Shown here piece after piece: positions 1 to 8,900 of a stretch of DNA of 64,000 nt. A program made the translations under genes and the position numbers. The notes below the pieces were generated by a model that saw only the letters and a list, made by a program, of their open reading frames with translations, made no database searches and had not been told where the DNA came from. The DNA lies in NCBI GenBank assembly GCA_964596345.1, contig CAZQSZ010000001.1:868001-932000 (forward strand). Direction: 5' to 3'. How positions within the stretch are numbered: the stretch's first letter is position 1; every line of letters begins with the position of its first letter. This DNA comes from CADEDV01 sp964596345. Lineage in GTDB: Bacteria > Bacteroidota > Bacteroidia > Chitinophagales > Chitinophagaceae.

Positions 1-493
1 AAGGATCATTCACCAGTGCCCGGGCAATAGCTACCCGCTGGCATTGCCCGCCCGATAATTCGTTTGGTTTGTGATGGCTGCGGTCAGTCAGGTTAACCAG
101 GTCCAAAACATGCAAGGCTTTTTCATTTCTTAATTTTTTGCCCATACCGGCATATACTAATGGTAAAGCCACATTTTCTAAGGCAGTTAGCCGGGGCAAT
201 AAATTGAATTGCTGGAAAACAAAACCAATCTCCCGGTTGCGGATCTCGGCCAGCTCATTGTCCTGCATTTTGCTCACATCATGCTGGTTCAGGATATATC
301 TTCCACCGCTGGGTGTATCGAGGCAGCCGAGAATATTCATCAGGGTGCTTTTACCCGAACCGGAAGGCCCCATCAGGGCCACATATTCGTTTTTAAAAAT
401 ATCCAGCGATACGCCTTTCAGTACTTCTAATTCATTTTTACCCATGAAATAGCTTTTCCTGATGCCTTCCAGATGAATGATTCCCTGTGCCAT
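1..493 (-). CDS. ABC transporter ATP-binding protein (LolD/MacB type), partial
   Basis: Reading the minus strand from the ATG at 493 gives 164 residues open to the window edge. Walker A GPSGSGKST lies at residues 42-50, a Q-loop at about 91-97 (FVFQQFN) and the ABC signature LSGGQ at 146-150; the Walker B region is outside the window. The spacing and the phrases after Walker A (LMNILGCLD) are typical of the LolD/MacB group, which powers lipoprotein release or export by an FtsX/MacB-like permease. The start codon lies 2 nt after the gatC stop, so the two genes are probably co-transcribed and translationally coupled. Family membership is clear; the exported substrate cannot be told from the ATPase. 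Confidence 0.9.
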   Translation of the reverse strand, partial: MAQGIIHLEGIRKSYFMGKNELEVLKGVSLDIFKNEYVALMGPSGSGKSTLMNILGCLDTPSGGRYILNQHDVSKMQDNELAEIRNREIGFVFQQFNLLPRLTALENVALPLVYAGMGKKLRNEKALHVLDLVNLTDRSHHKPNELSGGQCQRVAIARALVNDP

Positions 494-495
494 AA

Positions 496-786
496 TTATT
501 TTTTTATCACTTTGGGTACTTTGAAAAACTGGTCATCATGTGCCGGTGCATTTTTCAGGGCTTCTTCCCGGCTGACTGATCCTTTTATTTCATCCTCCCG
601 CAACACATTTACTTCTTCGCTCATATGCAGCAGGGGTTCTACGCCTTCCAGGTTCAGCTCATTCAATTTTTCCACAAATCCGATCATCCTTTGCAGGTCA
701 TTTTTGATCTCTGCCCTTTCCGTTTCGCTGAACTGAAGGCGGGAAAGCCGGGCCAGTTTATCCACCAGTTTGTCATTGACTTCCAT
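496..786 (-). CDS. gatC: Asp-tRNA(Asn)/Glu-tRNA(Gln) amidotransferase subunit C
   Basis: This 96-residue protein matches the small GatC subunit in length and in its N-terminal pattern (DKLARLSRLQFSETE). GatC is the belt subunit that holds GatA and GatB together in the transamidation of Glu-tRNA(Gln) or Asp-tRNA(Asn). The gene ends 2 nt before an ABC ATPase gene on the same strand. GatA is encoded far away at 55233-56669 and no GatB is present, so the complex is encoded at scattered loci. A TATCTTTG box lies only a few bases before the ATG, which would give a nearly leaderless transcript. Confidence 0.93.
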   Translation of the reverse strand: MEVNDKLVDKLARLSRLQFSETERAEIKNDLQRMIGFVEKLNELNLEGVEPLLHMSEEVNVLREDEIKGSVSREEALKNAPAHDDQFFKVPKVIKK

Positions 787-790
787 AAAG

Positions 791-798
791 CAAAGATA
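791..798 (-). promoter_or_regulatory. Candidate -7 promoter box of gatC
   Basis: On the minus strand this reads TATCTTTG, an exact match to the Bacteroidota -7 consensus TAnnTTTG. It ends 5 nt before the gatC ATG, so transcription would begin at or next to the start codon. No clear TTTG -33 element was found. Confidence 0.4.
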
Positions 799-878
799 GT
801 CAGAAGCCCGAAGCAGTTATCCAGAATTACAGGGGCGGAAACAGGATTCCCGGTATCGTACATCCTGCCTCATTTTCT

Positions 879-886
879 TATCTTCG
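879..886 (+). promoter_or_regulatory. Candidate -7 promoter box of trpS
   Basis: TATCTTCG, one mismatch from TAnnTTTG, ends 7 nt before the trpS ATG at 894. The same TAnnTTCG variant occurs before nrdJ, rny, pheT and the rel gene in this window, which supports it as a local form of the -7 box. The leader would be nearly absent. Confidence 0.35.
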
Positions 887-893
887 CCGCCCT

Positions 894-1904
894 ATGGCAG
901 ATAAGAAGAATATCGTAATGAGCGGTATCCGACCCACCGGTTTTTTACACCTCGGCAATTATTTCGGGGCGGTAAAAAATTATGTAAGGATGCAGGAAGA
1001 GTTTGAATGTTATTTTATGGTGGCCGACCTGCATTCACTGACCACGCACCCGGATACAAAAGAACTGAAAACAAATGTGCAGCGGGTATTATCCGAGAAT
1101 ATTGCCTGCGGACTGGATCCGGATAAAGTAGCCCTTTATTGCCAAAGCCATATTTATGAGACATCGGAGTTGTATTTATACCTGAATATGCTGGCCTATA
1201 CAGGTGAACTGGAAAAAACTGTAACCTTTAAAGATAAAATAAGACAGCACCCCAATAATGTGAATGCCGGGTTACTGACTTACCCGGTATTACAAACAGC
1301 GGATATCATCCTGCACCGGGCAACATTTGTACCGGTGGGGAAAGACCAGGAACAGCACCTCGAAATGGCCCGCAATTTTGCCAACCGGTTTAATCACCGG
1401 TATGGCGATGTGTTCCCGGAACCACAGGCTTTCAATTACGGGAGTGAGTTAGTGAAAGTGCCCGGTTTGGATGGTGGCGGTAAAATGAGCAAGAGCGAGA
1501 ACCAGATGGCTACCCTGTATCTTTCAGATGAGGATGAGCTGATCCGTAAAAAAGTGATGAAGGCAAAAACGGATGCTGGCCCAACAGAACCCAATTCAAT
1601 AAAACCGGAGTATATCGAAAATATTTTCCTGCTGATGAAACTGGTAAGCAGTGAAGAGGTGCTGAAAAAATTTGAAGATGACTATAATAACTGCAGCATC
1701 CGTTATGGCGATATGAAAAAACAACTGGCGGAGGATATGGTACGCTTTATTGCCCCGGTGCGGGAAAAGGCAGAAGCGATCCGGAATGATGAAAAATACC
1801 TGAAGGAGGTAATGGAAAAAGGGGCGGAAAAGGCCCGGAAGAGTGCCCGTGCCACAATGGCCCTGGTGAGGGAGGTAATGGGGTTGAACTATTTCAGCTC
1901 CTGA
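894..1904 (+). CDS. trpS: Tryptophan--tRNA ligase
   Basis: This 336-residue class I aminoacyl-tRNA synthetase charges tRNA(Trp) in the cytoplasm. The HIGH-like motif HLGN is at residues 19-22, inside the typical TrpRS opening SGIRPTGFLHLGN, and the KMSKS loop is complete at 197-201. The length is normal for bacterial TrpRS. The gene is divergent from gatC with about 110 bp between the start codons, and candidate -7 boxes face both ways. It is followed by a 123-bp gap before the deoxynucleoside kinase and is probably a single-gene unit. Confidence 0.97.
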   Translation: MADKKNIVMSGIRPTGFLHLGNYFGAVKNYVRMQEEFECYFMVADLHSLTTHPDTKELKTNVQRVLSENIACGLDPDKVALYCQSHIYETSELYLYLNMLAYTGELEKTVTFKDKIRQHPNNVNAGLLTYPVLQTADIILHRATFVPVGKDQEQHLEMARNFANRFNHRYGDVFPEPQAFNYGSELVKVPGLDGGGKMSKSENQMATLYLSDEDELIRKKVMKAKTDAGPTEPNSIKPEYIENIFLLMKLVSSEEVLKKFEDDYNNCSIRYGDMKKQLAEDMVRFIAPVREKAEAIRNDEKYLKEVMEKGAEKARKSARATMALVREVMGLNYFSS

Positions 1905-2004
1905 CATTGAGGGGGGAGAAAGAAAAGGCGGCAATCAGTACAGTAATAAAAAGTTTTTCTATATTCAGTTTTTCAAACCGTAATTGTTCACTTCAAAACT
2001 AAGT

Positions 2005-2019
2005 TCTCCGCAGCGGAGA
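2005..2019. repeat. Short perfect dyad just upstream of the kinase gene
   Basis: TCTCCGC and GCGGAGA flank one A, a 7-bp perfect inverted repeat ending 8 nt before the ATG at 2028. It lies where a ribosome would bind, so it could be an operator or a start-occluding hairpin. No function is demonstrated. Confidence 0.4.
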
Positions 2020-2027
2020 CAGTTGGC

Positions 2028-2663
2028 ATGGCAAAAGCAAAAAAACCAAAGCATATCGCAATAGCCGGTAATATCGGTGCCGGTAAAACCACGTTGACCG
2101 AAATGCTGAGCAAACACTATAAGTGGATTCCCAACTTTGAGGACGTGGATCATAATCCGTACCTGATGGATTTTTATGAGGATATGCCCCGCTGGAGTTT
2201 CAACCTGCAGATATTCTTTTTGAACAGCCGCCTGCGCCAGCTGGTGGAAATACAGAAAGGAACCGAAACGGTTATCCAGGACAGGACGATCTATGAAGAT
2301 GCCAACATCTTTGCACCCAACCTGCATGAGATGGGATTGATGAGCAAACGGGATTTTGATAATTACTTTCATTTCTTCCAGACTTTAAAGACGCTGGTGC
2401 AGCCACCGGATCTGCTGATCTACCTGAATGCATCAGTGCCAACCCTTGTGGGGCAGATACAGAAAAGAGGCCGTGAATACGAAGAGAATATCCGCCTGGA
2501 TTACCTCAAACGCCTGAATGAATACTATAACAAATGGATCGGTGATTATAAAGAAGGCCAGTTGCTGGTGATTGATGTGGACAAAAATAAGTTTGCCGAA
2601 AGGGAAGAAGATTTTGGAGAGATCATCCGCAAAGTGGATGCCCAGTTATACGGATTGTTCTGA
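2028..2663 (+). CDS. Deoxynucleoside kinase
   Basis: This 211-residue protein belongs to the deoxynucleoside kinase (dNK/dGK-dAK) family, which phosphorylates deoxyribonucleosides for salvage. A P-loop GNIGAGKTT begins at residue 14, and the DRS-like motif QDRTIYED follows near residue 85. The C-terminal lid arginines lie in KRGREYEENIR. The whole protein is one kinase domain with no targeting signal, so it is cytosolic. Base specificity cannot be read from the sequence. It stands alone between trpS and small secreted-protein genes. Confidence 0.9.
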   Translation: MAKAKKPKHIAIAGNIGAGKTTLTEMLSKHYKWIPNFEDVDHNPYLMDFYEDMPRWSFNLQIFFLNSRLRQLVEIQKGTETVIQDRTIYEDANIFAPNLHEMGLMSKRDFDNYFHFFQTLKTLVQPPDLLIYLNASVPTLVGQIQKRGREYEENIRLDYLKRLNEYYNKWIGDYKEGQLLVIDVDKNKFAEREEDFGEIIRKVDAQLYGLF

Positions 2664-2752
2664 TCCCTGTTAAGAAATAACAAAATACTCCCTCTTCAAT
2701 TCCGGCATCAAATTTTCGGTGTAACTTACTGCAGGCAATAAAACGCAAACAC

Positions 2753-3331
2753 TTGAAAACAATTTTCATTTTATTCATAGCAGTGCTGATGACGGGTGCC
2801 CTCCATGCACAGCAAACATTGAAAGAAGCACTGTATGGCGGCCGTTTGAAAAACGATTCAGGATCTGTTGTTAAAAGAACAGATGACCTGAAAACAAAGA
2901 TTGATACCAGCCAGAAAAAAACCGAGGAGATCAGGGCCAAAGATTCAATTGTCAAAGCAGTGGTCAAAGAAGATTCGGTAAAGCTGGAGCGAATCAAGGA
3001 AAATGTAGTGGTGGCGTCTAAAGAAATTGCAAAAGACAACAATACGATCTGGAAAGATTTTATTGATAAACTCAATACAGATATCCGCACAGAGGTAATG
3101 ACATCCAAAAAGATCAAAGACGGTACCTATTCGGTGCTGCTGAATTACGAGATCGGAGTGGATGGCCATGTGTCGGTGATCAGTGTTTCTTCCGATCCTT
3201 CCAATTCGTTTTTAGAAAGCCAGGTAAAGGAAAGAATTACGTTAAATGCCCCGGTACTCAGCCCGGCTGTAACCGCTACCGGTAAGCCCAGAAAAGTAAG
3301 CAAGAAGCAGGTGCTTACGTTCTCGAAATAA
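2753..3331 (+). CDS. Small secreted protein with TonB-like C-terminal pattern
   Basis: This 192-residue protein of unknown function starts at a TTG codon. A signal peptide is evident (MKTIFILFIAVLMTGALHAQ), then a Lys/Glu/Asp-rich stretch at about 25-100, likely helical. The C-terminal part (GTYSVLLNYEIGVDGHVSV onward) resembles the energy-transducer-like domain seen in many small Bacteroidota proteins. The next gene carries a similar pattern (GVYKISAHIMIDRTGKISV), so the two look like tandem paralogues. The TTG start is chosen because it directly precedes the signal peptide and no ATG is available; it is less certain than the frame itself. Confidence 0.6.
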   Translation: MKTIFILFIAVLMTGALHAQQTLKEALYGGRLKNDSGSVVKRTDDLKTKIDTSQKKTEEIRAKDSIVKAVVKEDSVKLERIKENVVVASKEIAKDNNTIWKDFIDKLNTDIRTEVMTSKKIKDGTYSVLLNYEIGVDGHVSVISVSSDPSNSFLESQVKERITLNAPVLSPAVTATGKPRKVSKKQVLTFSK

Positions 3332-3366
3332 TAATTTTCATTCCTATTGTGGAATTATTTCTTTCC

Positions 3367-3848
3367 ATGATCTCATACAGACGTATGAGATTTTTTATTT
3401 TAATACTGTTGGTAATTATTTTTTCAGCTATTTCGGAATTATCAGCACAAAATAATGAACCCGTTCCTGCCGGGCCATGTGTATCTCTTATTGCCGTTCG
3501 GTTGAAAAGGATGCAGAGACCGATCTCAATGCGTGGAAGAAATACCTGGAGGATAATTTTGAACCTGATTCATCGGCCATGGATTCAATACCGGCCGGTG
3601 TTTATAAAATATCGGCGCATATAATGATTGACAGAACCGGGAAGATTAGCGTAATTCGCATAGCAGAGGATCCGGGCTTTGGTCTTGGTCAGCGATTAAA
3701 AACGGTGATTGAAAATTATCCGGGAAGATGGAAGCCTGCAGAAAGAAATGGAAGGGTTGTAAAAAATTATCGTATTCAGCCAGTAATATTTATTGTTGGA
3801 GAAGAAGATACTTGCACTACTGAGTCTTTGTCCGGAATTATGCTTTAA
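3367..3848 (+). pseudogene. Frameshifted small secreted protein, TonB-like C-terminal domain
   Basis: The first part, from ATG 3367 or 3385, encodes a signal peptide (MRFFILILLVIIFSAISELSAQ) and about ten residues. Around 3470-3490 the coherent protein continues in another frame: SVEKDAETDLNAWKKYLEDN, then IDRTGKISVIRIAEDPGFG and a WKPAERNGR segment, ending at 3848. The second part has the pattern of a small secreted family common in Bacteroidota (Trp-containing helix, then a TonB-C-like sheet) and has no signal peptide of its own. A one-base indel therefore breaks one ancestral gene, by real mutation or sequencing error. The tail overlaps the convergent GGGPS-family gene by 11 bp. Confidence 0.6.
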
Positions 3849-4593
3849 CCGGTATTGAGTGAATCGCATCACTCATCTCTTTGATCAGGGAGGCATCTTT
3901 TTCAATGGCATTGCCCACTACGATCACATCGGCACCGGCTTTACAGTTCAGGTAGGCTTTTTCGGGTTCAATGATGCCGCCTCCCACGATCAGCGGCACT
4001 TCAATATGTTTGGCCACTGCTTCGATCATACTTTCGGTAATGGCTCTTTTAGCACCACTGCCTGCATCCATGTAGATGAGTTTCATACCCAGCATTTCAC
4101 CCGCCATGGCTGTACACATGGCGATTTCACTTTTATCAGCCGGCACCGGGGCTGCATTGCTGATATAGGAAACAGTGGTGGGGGCTCCGCCATCCACGAC
4201 GATATAACCGGTAGGCATAATTTCCAGGCCGCTCTTTTTTACAAAAGGAGCAGACACCACATGCTGGCCGATCAGTAATTCCGGATTGCGGCCCGATATC
4301 AGCGAGAGGTACAATAAAGCATCCGCATATTTACTCACTTGTGAAGGGCTCCCGGGAAACAGGATGACAGGGATGCTGCAATTATTTTTAATATGCTGCA
4401 CACATTCGTCCAGGTGATTGGAAATAACCAGGCTACCACCCACCAGCAGGTAATCTACTTTGGCAGTCACTGAAAGTTCGATCAGTTCATCTAATACCGA
4501 ATTATTCACCTTGTCGGGGTCAATCAGTACGGCAAAGGACTTTTTGCCTTGCTTTTTCTTTTCTGATAAGGAATGGTAAATTGTTGACTTCAT
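3838..4593 (-). CDS. Geranylgeranylglyceryl/heptaprenylglyceryl phosphate synthase family protein
   Basis: This 251-residue TIM-barrel protein is of the PcrB/GGGPS family, which joins glycerol-1-phosphate to a polyprenyl diphosphate in an ether bond. Visible family landmarks are the opening FAVLIDPDK, VDYLLVGGS, PVILFPGSPSQ, the substrate-loop phrase MPTGYIVVDGG, IYMDAGSGA, and the phosphate-binding PLIVGGGI followed by ADVIVVGNAIE. Bacteroidota homologues are known to make geranylgeranylglyceryl phosphate, but the in vivo product here is inferred. The gene is a single minus-strand unit, overlapping the frameshifted gene by 11 bp at its 3-prime end. Confidence 0.92.
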   Translation of the reverse strand: MKSTIYHSLSEKKKQGKKSFAVLIDPDKVNNSVLDELIELSVTAKVDYLLVGGSLVISNHLDECVQHIKNNCSIPVILFPGSPSQVSKYADALLYLSLISGRNPELLIGQHVVSAPFVKKSGLEIMPTGYIVVDGGAPTTVSYISNAAPVPADKSEIAMCTAMAGEMLGMKLIYMDAGSGAKRAITESMIEAVAKHIEVPLIVGGGIIEPEKAYLNCKAGADVIVVGNAIEKDASLIKEMSDAIHSIPVKA

Positions 4594-4775
4594 CCGGTAC
4601 CGGTTGGTTCTTGCAAAAATGCGAAAAAAAATCTGTTATTAGTGGATTTTCAGCCGCTTAAAACCGTTTTTAGCGAATTAATTCCTGTACTTCTGGTTAC
4701 CTGCGAAAATAAATACTGATACAAGGCCTGGAAGTGCTGTTTACGACCAGAGAATTGATGCATACAACAAATAAA

Positions 4776-5510
4776 TTATAACCGGAGATAGGCAGCTAAC
4801 TGAAGTACATGATTATTGGTGAATGTCGTTCCTTTTCCATTGATGTATTGATTCATGTAGCCCACTTCAAGATCAGCTTTTGTGCTCAGCCGGTAACCCA
4901 TGGCCAGGTACAAACGGTTCTGATCAAAGAATTTTCCATTCACGTTTGAAGTGTTGCCGAAATTGACAAATACTTCATTTTGTAAAGCTGCAAATACACC
5001 TTTATGAAAGGAAGTTTCGTTTGTTAGCGGCAGTATATTACGGATAAAATACCGGAAACGGTTCGCATAAGCAGAGCCGTCGTTTTTTAGTTCATTATTC
5101 AGCACTATACTTTTTCCAATGAAACGTTGTTCGATACGGAAGCGATGACTGGTGAAGATTTTATTCAGCTTATGATTGTAAAGAAGTTGTTCCCATATCC
5201 GATGTTCGGGTGCAAAGCCTGCCACATTGCTTACCACCCGTTTATTACTGATGAATGCATATCCTGCCGTTAAGATGACTTTTTTATTGAGGTGATAATT
5301 CAACCCGGAGCGAAGCAATAAAGTTTGTGTTTGTTTTATTTCATCCGTACTTCTCCATTGTATATCCGAATGAATACTTGTTTTCTTTCCAATCCTGACT
5401 GTATTAAAAGAAGCCAGCCATCCGGTAAATTGAGATTGACCATACACTACTGAAGAAAGAGTGGTCAACAGGGTAATGATTGCAGCAACAATAGATTTTT
5501 TCATAAACAC
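4776..5510 (-). CDS. DUF2490 family predicted outer-membrane protein
   Basis: The 244-residue product has an N-terminal signal peptide ending near VVYGQ and then amphipathic beta strands with many aromatic residues, ending in LQLAAYLRL. The pattern (FTGWLASFNTVRIGKKTSIHSDIQWR, LLLRSGLNYHLNKK, TAGYAFI) fits DUF2490, predicted small outer-membrane beta barrels of unknown role. Either the ATG at 5510 or the one two codons later (MKKSIVAA) could be used; the second is the more typical signal-peptide start. It is a single gene, divergent from nrdJ. Confidence 0.8.
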   Translation of the reverse strand: MFMKKSIVAAIITLLTTLSSVVYGQSQFTGWLASFNTVRIGKKTSIHSDIQWRSTDEIKQTQTLLLRSGLNYHLNKKVILTAGYAFISNKRVVSNVAGFAPEHRIWEQLLYNHKLNKIFTSHRFRIEQRFIGKSIVLNNELKNDGSAYANRFRYFIRNILPLTNETSFHKGVFAALQNEVFVNFGNTSNVNGKFFDQNRLYLAMGYRLSTKADLEVGYMNQYINGKGTTFTNNHVLQLAAYLRL

Positions 5511-5790
5511 AAAAAAACAAAATAATCAGGTTACTAAATTTTTATCCTTTTGTAATCACTGTGTTACTGAACTGGCAAGGCTTTCAGGGTTTGGGTATTC
5601 ATAAAAGCCCTTAGCAGCAATGGTTTCAGCGAAATTAATCGTAAAATCCCTTGCTGGTTTTGGCTTTGCGGTCAGGCGGTTAACTGTTAATAATTTTGTA
5701 ATATATGTAACTGAATTTTCCAAAAAAATTTTACCCTAAAAGCTATGGCCGGTTGTGAAAAAATCAGCTAAATCAATACAGTAAAGCACT

Positions 5791-5818
5791 TGGGGATAAT
5801 TACTATGCCTTATCCACA
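5791..5818. promoter_or_regulatory. Inverted pair of DnaA-box-like sequences
   Basis: TTATCCACA at 5810-5818 equals the high-affinity DnaA box. On the opposite strand 5791-5799 reads TTATCCCCA, one mismatch away, 10 bp apart. Both lie just upstream of the nrdJ promoter. DnaA control of ribonucleotide reductase genes is known in E. coli; here it is inferred. Confidence 0.4.
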
Positions 5819-5837
5819 CAATGTGTATATCTGAAGG

Positions 5838-5868
5838 TTTGATTTTCCGGGTGATAAAAATACTTTCG
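5838..5868 (+). promoter_or_regulatory. Candidate nrdJ promoter
   Basis: TTTG at 5838-5841 and TACTTTCG at 5861-5868 are separated by 19 bp. This matches the Bacteroidota layout TTTG-N19-TAnnTTTG with one mismatch. Transcription would start near 5875, giving a leader of about 60 nt before ATG 5936. Confidence 0.55.
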
Positions 5869-5935
5869 TAACAGACCTCTCGCCAGAGGGGTTGGATTGA
5901 AACCAGGACCCAAACCCGTTAAATTTTTTCTAGTT

Positions 5936-8900
5936 ATGGCAAATAAGAAGCAGGCATCCGCCACAAGCGGTTTGCAGTTTAGTCGTCGCTTCACCCGTGA
6001 GGATGTGAATGTATATGACCAGTTCGAGTATGATTACCGTACCTCTGTGATCCGTAACCCATCCGGAGAAGTGGTATTTGAGATGAACAACGTGGAAGTG
6101 CCCAAACAATGGAGCCAGATTGCCACTGATATTTTAGCCCAAAAATATTTTCGTAAAGCTGGGGTGCCTCAACCCGACGGCAGCCTGGGAAGAGAAACCT
6201 CCGCTAAACAGGTGGCTCATCGTCTGGCACATTGCTGGAGAGTGTGGGGTGAGCGGTATGGTTATTTTGCTTCCGAAAAAGATGCACAGGTTTTCTACGA
6301 GGAATTGGTGTACTCTATATTGAATCAAATGTGTGTACCTAATTCACCACAGTGGTTCAATACCGGTTTGCATGAAGTGTATGGTATTACAGGCAAGCCA
6401 CAGGGTCACTACTATGTGGATCAGACCGATGGGCAATTGAAAAAATCACAGAATGCATATGAACGTCCGCAGCCGCATGCCTGCTTTATCCTGAGTGTGG
6501 ATGATGATTTGGTCAATGAAGGCGGTATCATGGACCTCTGGGTCCGTGAAGCAAGAATTTTCAAATACGGTTCAGGTGTTGGTACCAACTATTCTAACCT
6601 GCGTGGTGCCGGTGAAAAATTAAGTGGTGGTGGCACGTCATCTGGTTTGATGAGCTTCCTCAAGATAGGCGACAGGGCCGCTGGTGCGATAAAATCAGGT
6701 GGCACTACCCGTCGTGCTGCTAAAATGGTTTGTTTGGATCTTGACCATCCTGAGATCGTTGATTTCATCAACTGGAAAGTAGAAGAAGAAAAGAAAGTGG
6801 GCGCATTGATCGCCGCCGGTTATCCTTCCGGCTATGAAGATGAAGCGTACAGAACCGTAAGCGGGCAAAATTCCAATAACTCTATTCGGATCCCTAACTC
6901 CTTCTTCAAAGTACTCGAAGAGGATGGTGATTGGGAATTGAAGGGAAGAATGGATGGCAGGGTAATGAAAAAAATTCCTGCCCGTGAATTATGGAACCAG
7001 GTTTCCTATGCAGCATGGCGTTGTGCAGACCCCGGAACACAATACAACACGACCATCAATGAATGGCATACCTGCCCGGAAGGCGGAGAGATCAGGGCTT
7101 CTAACCCCTGCTCAGAGTATATGTTCCTGGATAATACGGCCTGTAACCTTGCATCAGCCAACCTGATGAAGTTCTTTGATACAGAAACAAACCAGTTTGA
7201 TGTATCAGGATATGAATACAATTGCCGTTTGTGGACTGTTGTATTGGAAATATCTGTGTTGATGGCGCAGTTCCCTTCCAAAGAAGTGGCGCAATTGAGT
7301 TATGAATACAGAACCCTGGGATTAGGTTATGCTAATCTCGGCACCATGTTAATGGTAAGCGGGATTCCTTATGACAGTGAAGAAGCAAGAGGTATCGCCG
7401 GAGCGATCACGGCGATCATGACGGGTATTGCGTATAAAACATCTGCGGAGATGGCGCAGGCACTGGGTGCATTTCCGAGATATGAAGAGAACAAACATCA
7501 TATGATGAGGGTAATGCGTAACCATCGCCTTGCAGCTTATGATGCGGATGAGTATGAGAACCTGAGTTTGAAGCCCATGGGCATCAAGGCAAAATATTGC
7601 CCTGACTATTTATTAAAGGCAGCCTGCAAAGCATGGGATGATGCCGTGGAAATGGGAGAAAAATATGGCTACCGGAATGCACAGGCAACGGTTATCGCAC
7701 CCACCGGAACGATCGGGTTGGTAATGGATTGCGATACTACAGGCGTGGAACCGGATTTTGCCCTGGTGAAATTTAAAAAATTATCAGGTGGTGGTTATTT
7801 CAAGATCATCAACCAATCAGTGCCCGCTGCATTGAAGAACTTGGGATATTCTGCAAAAGAATCAGAAGCAATTATTAAATATGCCACAGGTTCTGCATCC
7901 TTTGCGGGTGCTCCTTTCATCAATCATCAGACATTGAGTGAAAAAGGATTTATTGCTGATGAGATCAAACGTCTTGATGCTGCTGCACTAACTGCATTTG
8001 AAATCGGTTTTGTATTTAATAAGTACACTTTAGGCGAAGAATGTTTACAAAGGCTCGGTTTCACCCCTGATCAATACAATGATTTTGAATGGAGCCTGCT
8101 GGAAGCACTAGGATTCAGTGATGAGCAAATAGAAGCAGCCAATGATTATGTGTGCGGCACAATGATGCTGGAAGGCGCACCATTGCTGAAGGAAGAACAT
8201 TTACCTGTTTTTGATTGTGCCAATAAATGCGGTCCCAAAGGCCAGCGTTATATTCATGCCCATGGGCATATCCGCATGATGGGTGCAACACAACCATTTA
8301 TCAGCGGTGCTATTTCAAAAACAATTAACCTGCCCCACGAAGCAAAAGTGGAAGAAATTGCAGATGCGTACCTGCTTAGCTGGAAATTAGGTTTGAAAGC
8401 AAATGCATTATATCGTGATGGTTCTAAACTGTCACAGCCTCTTAGTAACAAGAGCGACAAAAAGAAAAAAGCAGAGGAAACAAGCCAGGAGGCAGTAGTC
8501 AATAACCAGGAGTCAGTACCGGCAGAATCAAACATTGTTGACCTGGGGAAACTGACTGTTGAAGAACTCTTAGAAGAAGTACAAAAAAGAGTACAAGCTT
8601 CTCCTGATACTAAGTTGAAACGCAAACTGGCAAGCATCGTTGAACGTCGTGCATTACCAGCCAAGCGCAGAGGCTTTACACAAAAAGCAAAGATCAATGG
8701 CCAGGCTATCTTCCTCCGTACCGGTGAATATGGCGATGGAACATTAGGAGAGATCTTTATTGATATGGCGAAAGAAGGTGCTACCATGCGCAGTATGATG
8801 AACTGCTTCGCTATTTCCATTTCTATCGGGTTACAATATGGAGTTCCGTTAGAAGAATTTGTTGACAAATTTGCTTTTACCAGGTTTGATCCATCCGGCT

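Larger units (their letters stand above)
5511..5935. other. 425-bp intergenic region between DUF2490 gene and nrdJ
   Basis: No reading frame with coding character was seen. The nrdJ-proximal end holds two DnaA-box-like sequences and a promoter. No cobalamin-riboswitch B12 box was recognised although the downstream enzyme needs adenosylcobalamin. Confidence 0.6.

Noticed and set aside
2623..3117. 164-residue minus-strand frame
   Set aside because: Shadow of the secreted-protein gene at 2753-3331; low-complexity Ser/Leu translation.
5897..5935. TTG start for nrdJ
   Set aside because: Adds 13 residues of leader sequence lying close to the predicted transcription start; ATG 5936 is a normal start.
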